Under the pieces are notes generated by a model. That model did not search any database. It was not told the DNA's origin and worked only from the letters and a program-made list of their open reading frames with translations. A DNA stretch of 64,000 nt from the NCBI GenBank assembly GCA_010405405.1, contig MU004242.1, positions 162,748 through 226,747 on the forward strand. The letters run 5' to 3'. Each line of letters opens with the position of its first letter. Position 1 is the stretch's first letter. A program made the translations under genes and the position numbers. Source of the stretch: Microthyrium microscopicum. Taxonomy: Eukaryota > Ascomycota > Dothideomycetes > Microthyriales > Microthyriaceae. This document shows positions 54,239-64,000 of this stretch, piece by piece.

Positions 54239-54904
54239 CTTGATGTTGTGATAGTGGTTCTGGTGGATGATTGAGGATTGATTGATTTACGAATGGATGC
54301 TTGGATGTATCACGCCCGGATGCCTGGAATGGGTGAATGTCAATATAATTACGGCGGGTCGCTAGCTCGGTATACGCTGGGTTTGAAGTTTGTGGGGAAG
54401 TTGAGATTCTATCGAATGATGTAGTTCTTTGTCCCATTCATGTCTGGGCTGGATTTGAGGTGAGATGCAAATACAAAGTGTAGGGCTTTATCGTAAGATG
54501 CAATATATAAGAAAAAACGAAACGAACAAAGAATCTAACAGAGTATGAGATATGATCTTGTTGAAAAAGGAAGGAAGGATCGACAAACTCCAAGCGGGAA
54601 GCTGCAAGGCAAGAAGAGTGCATTAGCTTGATTTAAAGCACAGGCCAGAGCGATGGGCCAGCTCGAGCTCGACACGACTGCTCTTTCTCTTTGCAGTCAA
54701 GTGCTCCTTCTTTGCTTGGCCGGTTGATGGACGTGCCTACCGCTGCCAACGACTTCGTACTTGGTTGTCCCATCGCTCTTGCTCTTTGCGCCCGCATCAC
54801 CACCTAAAGCTCCTTCCTTCTCCCAATCCCAACCTGCCACTCTCATTCTTCCATATACAAACACCCATCAGGCCATGCTCTAAACTGACCGCAGCTTCAA
54901 AGCC
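54239..54904. promoter_or_regulatory. Divergent promoter of MED4 and SYP1
   Basis: Gene-free; outward-facing genes on both sides. The right end is CT-rich leader-like DNA (54720-54900). Confidence 0.55.
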
Positions 54905-57900
54905 ATGGATCTTCAACGCCAAGAGTACCCGTCTATGCTGGTCCGTCATCCTATCGTCATAAACATATCCGCCAAAACCACTTTCTTCAATACTGACATT
55001 ATCACCATCTAGAAATCCCTCCAGCCTACCCAAGCAGTAACTCTATTAAATGGTAGACTGAACCATATTCGAGCCATCAATTCCGACGTCGCCGAATGGC
55101 TTCTAGTGCGTTTTTACCCATTCCCAGCCTCAGCCTTGGTCGCTACAATTTGCTGACCGCGTACCTGCAGGAACGACGGCGCATTGAAGAACAATATGCC
55201 ATTTCATTGCGCAAACTATCCAAGAAGCCATTGAGTCAGGATCAGCTCGATTTGGGGTATGTTATACAATCCCGTCCATCGGTGCCACTCTAATAAGCTT
55301 TAGCATATTTACCACGCCATGGCAGAAAATCGTCGAGTCTACCGAGACGCTAGCCAATTCCCATCACACATTCGCCCGTAATATCGAAGGCGAAGTCGAA
55401 AAGCCATTGCGCAATTTTCCCCAGACAAGTCGAGAAATGGCCAATATGGAAAACATCCAAGGCAACATTGGTGCACTCGCCAGAGATTTTGATAACGCCA
55501 ATAAGAAGGTCGAAAAGCTCAATCAAAAAGGTGGCAAAGCTCCAGCAGATAAAGTCGCAAGTGCAGCTACCGAAGTTGAAGATTCAAAAAGTTCATGGGA
55601 TTCGCAAGCCCCATATGTCTTTGAAAAACTACAAGAGGTCGACGAAATGCGATTGGAATTGCTGCAAAAATGTTTGACGCAGTTCTTGACGTTTACTGAT
55701 GAAACCAAGAACTCGTCGAGTGCTAGTGTCGAGCAATGTTTAAATTCTTTACTAAATGTTCAGGTGTCGGATGAAATTCAGCACTTCTCGATGAAGGCGC
55801 CAGGGTCAATTCCTGCTGTTAGGGAACGGAGAATGAGTCGTCCGCAGGCTCCTCCTTCCTTTGCAGAGACTAGCAGTCTGGCACCGCCTTCCATACCCGC
55901 TGACGCCGCTAGTATGCGTTCAGACTCTTGTAAGTCTTGATCTTGACTCTTTTGTCCAAGTCAAAATACTCGCTCAAGCCCAATACTGATCATGACCAGT
56001 TCAAGACATTCCCACACCAATGCAGGAAAAGCGTCAGAGCAAATTTGGTGGTGGCTTAAAGAGACTTGGAACTGTAATCAAAGGTCGGCGGAATAGCACA
56101 CATCCATATAGCCAACCGTTGCAGTCGCCAGAAAAGAAGAGGTCTTCAACCAATATAGCTTCGAAATTCTCATCGTTTGGCAAAAGAACCAAAGATACAC
56201 CCGACGCGTTGTCGCCACAAGCAACGGGAAATTCTCGTCGATCAGATGGTCAGGGTTCAACGACTCCAAGACCATCTGACCTTGATCCACCAAGTTTGGA
56301 CCGGGCTATATCTTCACATTCAAACGCACCACCAATCGAAAGTCCTTCGGAGTTCGCACCAGTTTTACCTGTTATCGCATCGTCAGCTCCTCTCACGAAT
56401 GGAAATCACACACCCGTGCAAAGAGAAGTTGAACAACTTCAACCTCCTTTGGAACCTACAACATCCGTTCCGGCGAACATACCGGCACCAGTAAGGCATG
56501 GGCTCGTTTTGCAAAACGGTAGCGCTGACATTTCGCAGGTGATAGAAGAGCCAGAACCAGAACCAGCTCCGCTCTCCGGTCCAGATGCCATTACTCAAGC
56601 TATGAACGAAGCAGCCATGTAAGCAAGTTGACTGGTCTGTTATAGAAAATGCTGACTGTTCAGGTTAAATCCCGATGGGTCTCAAGCGCAATTCAAGGTT
56701 GATATAAAAAATGCACCAATTCAGGAAGAAGATGGTGATGCTACAGCCGCTTTAGCAAGTGTAGCAAATGCTCTTCGATCGGTAAGCTTCATTTAGTCGG
56801 GTTGAACTATTCGCTGATCCTTTATAGCAAGCAACTCCACGACGTAATCCAACTCTTCGAGGACGAAGAGATCGTAATACTATTATCGTACCTAGTCCTT
56901 CCGTTCCAGAGCTTCCCACGGTGTCAGCACTTGCATCGACATCAGCCTCTTCACTTCCAACCTCTCCTAATCCCAATACACAAAGCCCGACGCCACCTTT
57001 GGCTGCAACACCATTCAAATTGGCCCATCGATCTACTCTTGGAACAGATGATGGTGCAGCTTCAGATACCCACTCCATCCGATCTGGAAGGTCACTAAGC
57101 AGTACCATGAGCAATACCGTTCGTCATCCAGACATGCATTCGCCCGGTCTCAACGCATCAATCGTCGAAACAGTAAGCGCATGGTTCGTAGGCGGTGAAT
57201 GCACAAAAGCCGTAGAAATCGGAGAAGTCGCCCTAGTCTTTAATTCCCACGATTCCGCGGAACCATCCGGCACCGAAACCATTCGATTCGACCACTTCAA
57301 CACATTAGAAAAGGTTGCTCCTAATCCCGTCTTCATCGACCCCGTAGCCAACAAAGATGGCAACTACACAGTAAATCTTTCCCACATCGCACGCACTTCC
57401 GTCGCATTCAAATATCAAGTACATCTAGACGCCTCCAGCGCCTCAACTTCTGCTCCCCTTCGCCTTATCCCAGCATGGAAGGTTGGCGCTGAACAAACAC
57501 TTCTTATGTTGACCTACTCCCTCAACCCCTCTTTCACCCCCAAAATCGCATCCGGCGTCTCGGCTGTCCATCTCACCAACGTCGTTCTCATAGCACATCT
57601 CGATCCTGGTGCAGGCAAAATATCCCGCTGCCAGGCCCAAGGTGGTGGTGTCTATGATCGTCAGCGCAACATCGTCTATTGGCGCCTCAACGAAATCACA
57701 CTCACCAAAGATGCGCCTGCCCAAGCGCTGCGCGCACGCTTCTTTACGGAAGGCGAGGCGAAGCCGGGCCATGCAGAAGCAAGATGGGAGCTGGCGGGCG
57801 AGCAACTAGCAATGATGGGCAGTGGGATTGGACTAAGTCGCATGGACGCAGTGACACCTAAGCCAGCAGTGGAAGGTGAGGAGGCGGATCCATTTGCTGA

Positions 57901-58018
57901 TGCTGATGCAGAGGAGAGTGGTGTGCCTACGCCGACGGTGAGTTGGACCGATGTTGCGACGGTGCGAAAGTTGAGGAGTGGGACGTATTCAGCAGAGGCC
58001 GCGCCTGTCAGTCCGTGA
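54905..58018 (+). CDS. SYP1: Syp1-type F-BAR and mu-homology endocytic protein
   Basis: Membrane-bending adaptor of early endocytic sites, related to yeast Syp1 and animal FCHo. Seven exons (54905-54940, 55013-55105, 55171-55256, 55304-55929, 56000-56618, 56664-56781, 56828-58018) give 922 aa. The F-BAR starts at once: MDLQRQEYPSML, then LLNGRLNHIRAINSDVAEW, ERRRIEEQYAISLRKL, TTPWQKIVEST and coiled coil to about residue 270. A long Ser/Pro linker with basic KRLGTVIKGRRNS follows. The C-terminal mu-homology domain begins near 635 (ASIVETVSAWFVGGEC) and includes VFNSHDSAEPS, LRLIPAWKV and VYDRQRNIVYWRL. The first exon is 12 codons, ending in a GTCCGT donor. Residual uncertainty is in exon ends, not in identity. 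Confidence 0.92.
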
Positions 58019-58656
58019 TAATTGTCTCGAAGATGGGTTCATTAGATTGAGGCGGTTAATGTGCTCGAAAGCGTTTTCAGAGACAGAGACTGGTGCAATC
58101 GGCCGTGTATATAGCACAAAGATGTGGTAATCAAATCTTTCTTGACCCTAGTATTCATACCATCGCCAATTCACCTGGGCCTTGAATATTTTATACTTTA
58201 TATAAACGCAGCATCGATTCAGCGCTAGGCCAGATCGTCTCTGAAGGAACCAAGTCTCATTACTTGGCGCCAATCAGGGCAAAGCCATTCTAGTCTAGCG
58301 CCCTTGCGGCTAACCACCACGACACAGATCCGACCCAACGTACTCATCAGCTTACATACATGCAAACCATCTGACCTCCGTTTCACACATCCTACATTTC
58401 CTCCTCTCCTGCTTTTCTTTTTTTGTTCCATTCTCGTGTTTGTTTGCGACTGTGAACCGCATATTTGTATATACACTCCCTCGACAACTTCCTACCGCAC
58501 GCGACTTTTCCGACCCCTTATTACATATCTGTCGAACAACATACGAACTATTCCTCCGCTGACGAGCTGCTACGATACACGAACCTCGAATACACACGAT
58601 TTGTTCCAGTTGCATGGCACCCTCATAGCCCACCGCTCCTTTCTTCCTTCCGCGGC
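58019..58656. promoter_or_regulatory. SLC35C2-like gene promoter and leader
   Basis: No gene seen. The + strand is C/T-rich from 58300 to 58650. An upstream in-frame start at 58465 exists but the extension is leader-like. Confidence 0.5.
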
Positions 58657-60226
58657 ATGCCCGCTAATGATAATCACTTGGAGATGAGCGACCTTCTCTC
58701 CAACAGCCCGAGTCCGCGACCGGAAGGACAATCAAATGGTAGCACGCACAACAATAACACTGCACGACGGCGCAGTGTGGGAACGAATGCAGTACTCGAT
58801 GCAGCGACGCAAGCACAGTTGACAGGCATGGAGCAAAAGGCGGCAGACCGCAAATTTTGGCGGCAGACGGTTGTGAATGCGACGTTGATTGGGTTGTGGT
58901 ATTTGTTTAGTATTAGTATTACTGTTGTAAGTCACGACACCCCAAGAATACGAGAGTGTGTTGCTGATGAGAGGATACAGTATAACAAGTGGATGTTTAC
59001 GGACGAACCGGATAATCCAGAGACGATTGTGTTTCCGTTTCCGCTGTTTACGACGTGTGTACACATGTTGGTGCAGTTTTGTCTGGCGAGTCTGGTGTTG
59101 TACTTTATGCCGGATTTCAGACCTACGAATGGAGAGGTCTTTGATCCGACGAGTCAGAAGCCGATTATGACGAGGATGTTTTATCTTACGAGGATAGGGC
59201 CTTGTGGTGCTGCGACGAGTTTGGATATTGGGTTGGGGAATATGAGCTTTAAGTTCATTACGTTGACGTTTTATAGTATGTTGGCACGTCCTATTTTCCA
59301 AGACTGACCACTGACTGTTGTTTCTAGCAATGTGTAAATCCTCCGTACTCGGATTCGTCCTACTCTTCGCCTTCATCTTCAAACTCGAAAAACCATCCTG
59401 GAAACTCGGCGGTATAATAACAATGATGACTGTCGGCGTTGTCATGATGGTCGCTGGCGAAGCAGCCTTCAACCTCATCGGCTTTCTCCTCATCATGTCT
59501 TCCGCTGCGTCCTCCGGCTTCCGCTGGTCTCTCACACAAATCCTCCTAATCCGCCATCCTGCAACATCGAACCCCTTTTCCTCCATATTCTTCCTCGCGC
59601 CCGTCATGTTCATCACACTCCTCGTAATCGCCATCCCCATCGAAGGCTTCTCCGGCCTCGCAGCAGCATTTAGCGCACTCGTATCCGCAAAGGGACCTAT
59701 ACTGGCTCCACTCATCCTCCTATTCCCTGGAATATTAGCATTTTGCATGACAGCTTCAGAATTCGCACTCCTGCAGAGAACATCCGTAGTAACGCTGAGC
59801 ATCTGCGGCATCTTCAAAGAAGTTCTCACCATCAGCACAGCCAGCCTCGTATTCGGCGACCAACTCACCCCCATCAACAGCGTCGGTCTCGTCGTCACCA
59901 TCGGCACAATCGGCGTTTACAACTATATGAAAATCAAGGCCATGCGCGAAGGCACGCGTGCGCAAATTCATGACTCCTATGAGCATGGGGAGTACACGCC
60001 CGTCGCTGGGTTGGACGACGATGATCTGGAGAGTATGGTGGGCGACAGTCCGGCTGAGGATGGGGGTCTGCTGGAGGGAAGGAAACGGGCCGCTACGGGC
60101 AGTGGGCTTAAGCCGGCGGGACTTATGGCGAAGAGCTTGAGTGTTTCGACGGGTGGTGGTGGTGGGAGGGGTTTGGATAGTCCGACGAAGACGTCGCCGC
60201 TTAAAAGGCCCGAGGATCTGGAATAA
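58657..60226 (+). CDS. SLC35C2-like nucleotide-sugar/triose-phosphate transporter family
   Basis: Multi-pass Golgi/ER membrane protein, 487 aa, from exons 58657-58926, 58981-59275 and 59328-60226. The start MPANDNHLEMSDL is preferred over an in-frame Met at 58465. After a 65-residue polar N terminus come helices with LIGLWYLFSISITVYNKWMF (the family's YNKW motif), FPLFTTCVHMLVQF, RIGPCGAATSLDIGLGNMSF, FITLTFYTMCKSSVLGFVL, GVVMMVAGEAAF, SGFRWSLTQILL, ALLQRTSVVTLSICGIFKEV, and INSVGLVVTIGTIGVYNYMK. About ten helices in all, as in SLC35C2. The C-terminal tail (100 residues) is acidic then Ser/Gly-rich. The substrate is not known; yeast YMD8 is a relative. Confidence 0.9.
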
Positions 60227-60981
60227 AGCGCAATCACTCGCCTGGGAATACTGGGCAATGTGTAAACAGTACCGAAAGGCCTGATCTAATAGTCCATCGG
60301 TTGGCTGTAGTTCATAGATACGAAACTTTTATATTCACAAGAACATGCGAAAACTTGCTGCTCTGAGTAGAAGCATCACACATTTCGTGTGTACATATTT
60401 TTCTAACATCGCATTTACACCAGTATACCATGCTCATCAAACAATATAAAACCATACCCCATCTGTCTCGGACTCCATTTCCCATGTGCAACTCTGTACC
60501 CTCTGCAAAAAAAAAGTCTCCGACACGCGTTTGTGGCGGCTTTGGCGTCTACTAGCTTCACGGCTGTTCTTTCTTAGCGCGTGCAACTAAACCCCTTTTG
60601 TTCTCACACCGTTCTGCCAATGCGACACTGATTCAACAACAAAGTCTCGGACTTTCGGCTGGTTGGAGAAATATCTCTCTTACGGTTCAATACTTTCTTT
60701 ACCCCTTTCTGAGCTGTTGATATGAACGGCACTTTTGTTCGCTCGATATTCTTTCTGGATAATCTGCAGCGCTCAAAGGCCGCAAACTCGCAAGGAAGCT
60801 CGCAGGCTCGCAGGCTCGCAGGCTCGCTGACGGTCGGAGCGGATTGTGAGCAGTCAATCAGCCTGGAAGTGACCACGCATTGACGACACGGATAATCTGG
60901 ATTGATCATAACTCCCTCCTCCAAACGGCGCAGAAAGAATTTCTCTGTTCTCTTTCTTCCTCAACCTCTTCTCCGAACACG
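60227..60981. promoter_or_regulatory. TBC gene promoter with 8-bp tandem repeat
   Basis: No gene. Contains AT-rich 3' flank of the transporter and a GCTCGCAG tandem array at 60798-60827, about 155 bp before the TBC start. Confidence 0.5.
60798..60827. repeat. 8-bp tandem repeat (GCTCGCAG)n
   Basis: Three full copies and one partial copy of GCTCGCAG in the TBC upstream region. Confidence 0.95.
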
Positions 60982-63407
60982 ATGGCGAAACCAACACAAT
61001 CCCCGAAGACCACCGAAATGCCTCTCCCGCCCTCTCCCTCACCGCTCGCTCGCCCATCTAGCAAAACGTCCCGATTAGCCTCTTCGCGCCCACAGACGGC
61101 CAAGTCAGCCGCGTCGAAATCGTCGCTACTACACTCGGCTCCGTTGCATTTCGCGAGACCAGCGACTGCACATAACCACCCGTCGAATCGTTCGTCAACG
61201 CGTCCGAGTACAGCTACGGCTGCAACTACGGCTGGTGGAGTGGGCGAGTGGCCAGGAGATAAACGGCTGCCGACGCCAAAGATTGTGGTGCATGATGGGA
61301 GTGGCGAGGTAATAAGGCCGGATGCCGAAGCGGTGGCTGGAAACAGTGGTAATGGAGGAGAGAGCTTTTTACCGATGATACCAACGGGCGATCTGGATGA
61401 TTTGGATGATTTGATGGGTTTGGATCGCATGCAGTTTTCGAATCGCGGAAGCATTATTATGCTAGATGGGCTAAAGAGGCAGGGAACTCCGAAGAATGGT
61501 AGTGCGGCGAAGTCAGGGTTGAGCAAGAGCAGTGGGAGTAATATGGGTCTTAATTCTAATGGTAATAATGGGACGGCCGGCACGCCAAAGAGTCCGTCGA
61601 AAAGTATAACGGAAGAGCCGCGTGGGACTCGGTCGGGGTTGTCGAGTCCTACGCGGAGTAGTCGAGTTTTGTCGGCCGATGAGGCTTCGTTGTCACAGCG
61701 GGTGCGGAGTATGTATGAGTATGGCACAGAGGACCCGTCACTAGCTGAACAAACGCTGCTAGAGGAAGATGAGGATGAAGACACAGGCTTGGAAACGACA
61801 AATGGCGCATTGTCCCCCAATATACTCGATCGATCAGTCAGTCGGAACTCGACACGGAGAGATGGGCTGCCTAAATCACAACATGAAGCGGCTGGTGGCA
61901 TAGAAGATTGGGAAGATATCAATGGCGACGAAATCGATCGCTACGGCTTCATTATCCCCCGTCCTAGCGATTCGCGTAGTTCGCAAATCTCTAGTACCCT
62001 CGAAAGCACTAGCCCCAGCGTCGGTCTCCAACGTGTATCAACCAGCCTTCTTGAAGCCAGCAACACTCCTCGCAAGCGCAGCAGTATGCTGCGCCGTATG
62101 CCATCTCGTGCCAGCACCAATACAGTGGATGGCACCCCACGCCGTCAACCCTCGCGCCGCAGTTTAAACCCCAAAAGCACCGCCTCCATATACAGCCACA
62201 AAAGCAACAAAAGCGCAGCCGTCAACGGCAGCACCGTCTCCCTACGCGGCGACATGTCCAGCAAAGAGCGCAAACTCCTCGTCGCCGCTTCCGACATGCT
62301 CACTCTCCCACCCGGTGTCGCCGAATCCAAAACCACCACCCCCGCATCAGCCAGCATCTCGCGCGCTGCCCGTGAAAAGGAATGGAGCCGTGAAGCCAAA
62401 TGGAAGAAGATGGGCCGCTTACGTTCCAACAGCAACTCGTCTGCTGGCGCGAAAGAAGTCGGCAGCGGCATGCATTTTGACTTTGATCCACATAACCCAA
62501 AAGTTATAAGTCGTACCTGGAAAGGCATTCCCGACCGTTGGCGCGCTACGGCTTGGTATTCGTTCCTCGCTGCATCTGCACGCACACATCCAGCCAGTCC
62601 CTCGGAATCTATGCTACGCGCTGCCTTTCATGAGCATCAGTTGGAGAATTGTGCGGACGATGTGCAGATTGACTGCGATGTGCCGCGCACGATCAACAGA
62701 CACATAATGTTTCGGCGCAGATACCGCGGAGGCCAGAGGTTGTTGTTTCGCGTGCTGCATGCGCTGGCACTGTATTTCCCGGAGGTCGGGTATGTGCAGG
62801 GGATGGCGGCGTTGGCGGCGACACTGCTATGCTATTACGATGAGGAGCTAGCGTTCGTTATGATGGTGCGGCTGTGGCAGCTGAGAGGTCTTTCAAGGCT
62901 GTATGAGAGCGGGTTCGAGGGGTTGATGGATGCGTTGACGGAGTTTGAGACGGCGTGGTTGAGGGGTGGTGAGGTTGCGAGGACTTTGGTAAGTTTGCTC
63001 CAAATTCTCCTAAAATGCAGTTTATCTAATAGTTTCAACAGGAAGAACTCGGCATTCACTCGACCGCCTACGGCACCCGCTGGTATCTTACGCTCTTCAA
63101 CTACTCCATTCCGTTCCCCGCGCAACTGCGTGTCTGGGATGTGTTCATGCTACTGGGCGATTCAAGTCTGGCGTGTAATCCGAAGAATGGGTTTGGTGCA
63201 GACTTGGATGTTCTGCACGCCACTTCGGCGGCTCTGATTGACGCGACGCGCGATATTCTTGTCACCTCGGACTTTGAGAATGCGATGAAGGTGCTGACGA
63301 GCTGGATCCCCATTAAGGATGAGGACCTGCTCATGAAGGTGGCGAACGCGGAGTGGAAGCAGCGGAAGAGGAGGGCGGCGAAGGAGAAAGAGAAGGAGAA
63401 GGTATAG
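60982..63407 (+). CDS. TBC-domain Rab GTPase-activating protein
   Basis: Two exons (60982-62988, 63042-63407), 790 aa. The ATG at 60982 (MAKPTQSPKTT) is preferred over an upstream frame. The first 500 residues are Ser/Pro-rich and unstructured, with an acidic patch (LLEEDEDEDTG). The TBC domain begins near 514 with GIPDRWRATAWYSFL. Motif B IDCDVPRTI (I-x-x-D-x-x-R, the arginine finger) lies near 566, and motif C YVQGM (the glutamine finger) near 604. The spliced end EELGIHSTAYGTRWYLTLF and RVWDVFMLLG completes the fold, and a basic tail RKRRAAKEKEKEKV follows. Both catalytic fingers are present, so an active GAP is expected; the Rab target is unknown. Confidence 0.92.
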
Positions 63408-64000
63408 GTATAGGTCGAGGTCGTGTTGTGAAGGAGGCCGGTTCTGAAGCTCAATGGTTGATGTTGGCTGATTTTGACTGTGACCGCAAAGAGTTTGTCA
63501 GCATGGTGAGAGCACGCTATGTTCGCATAGAGAAAGATGGAGTGATACCCGCACAGAAGGCTGAAGCAATAGACATATACACGCAGAAAGACATTGCTCC
63601 AGAGTTGTCAATAACATATATGAGCTCTGGATAGAAACACTGTGGGCTGTAATAATGAACATTTTTCTTCCTATACAGACAGCAAATACTCGGCATCTGA
63701 GTCCACTATCTTACCGCACTAGGGTTTGGGAGTATTGAGAGTTGTCCAATGACATGTATACTTGGACTGCTTCTTGCGTTGTTATTTGACGGAGCTACTC
63801 TCGCGGTCTTGATTGAAGATAAGTTAGCCTTCTTTACGAGTAGAAGACATATATTGGATAATGCCTGGGCTCTTCTCCTTGTGAATGTGGTTGACAGTAG
63901 TTTTTAGGAAAACACTCACGACTAGTGATTCGAGTCTACTCAGTAATCTGCGAGTTTCCTCCTTGTAGTGTGGATTGAAATATAGTTTGAGGAGGAAAAG
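63408..64000. other. Intergenic region at window end
   Basis: No gene supported. An open frame up to 63634 overlaps the TBC end in another frame and has no recognisable family, so it is not called. Confidence 0.4.

Noticed and set aside
58732-59907. 391-aa antisense frame over the SLC35C2-like gene
   Set aside because: It lies wholly opposite a well-supported transporter, is very Arg/Ile/Met-rich, and exists because the silent-site composition of the sense gene lacks antisense stops.
60906-61922. 338-aa antisense frame over the TBC N-terminal region
   Set aside because: Opposite a low-complexity Ser-rich coding region; composition (Leu/Ser/Pro) mirrors the sense codons and no family is recognised.
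63353-63634. 93-aa frame past the TBC gene
   Set aside because: Begins inside TBC coding sequence in another frame and has no recognisable family or start context.

Overview
The window is nuclear DNA of a filamentous ascomycete (Pezizomycotina; Leotiomycetes/Helotiales is my best guess, from gene style only). The evidence is many short introns (about 45-110 nt) with GTAAGT/GTACGT donors and CTAAC-type branch sites, pyrimidine-rich leaders, and fungal forms of RPL18, Prp3, Sec24, Syp1, Med4, Elongin A and trehalose-6-phosphate synthase. I saw no tRNA, rRNA, CRISPR or intact transposon. Twenty-five protein-coding loci are described. Exon junctions were worked out by eye from splice signals, frame and family similarity.

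Layout. 1-11 kb: a small hypothetical gene, ribosomal protein L18 (7 exons), a YPR011C-type mitochondrial carrier, a protein whose Cys-rich tail appears only after splicing, and two DUF1772 (anthrone-oxygenase-like) paralogs with identical exon plans flanking a broken retroelement-like relic. 11-17 kb: a mitochondrial non-canonical poly(A) polymerase and a 1044-codon basic ORF in the same frame, separated by one stop in the context TGA-CTA-G, the known eukaryotic readthrough context. 17.5-26 kb: DENND6-type Rab regulator, Prp3, Sec24 and a Cys-rich acidic protein. 27-35 kb: an accessory array of three tandem Gln-rich, Myb/SANT-like paralogs with duplicated upstream sequence and internal repeats, followed by an orphan basic protein and an AT-rich gap. 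37.7-50 kb: metabolic genes (secreted GH3 beta-glucosidase, TPS1, mitochondrial SCOT, 5-oxoprolinase). 51-64 kb: Elongin A-like protein, Med4, Syp1 (F-BAR/muHD), SLC35C2-like transporter and a TBC Rab-GAP.

The housekeeping genes belong to general cell functions: splicing (Prp3), ER export and trafficking (Sec24, DENND6, TBC, Syp1, SLC35C2), transcription (Med4, Elongin A), translation (RPL18) and mitochondrial functions (carrier, poly(A) polymerase, SCOT). No biosynthetic cluster is evident.

The observations most worth following are: (1) the in-frame UGA-CUA-G junction that could yield a roughly 1,939-residue poly(A)-polymerase fusion; (2) the Myb-like tandem array with its duplicated promoter block; (3) alternating C-rich and G/T-rich blocks of synonymous sites inside single genes, for example 37.9-40.2 kb; (4) the splice-dependent 18-Cys tail at 6.3 kb.
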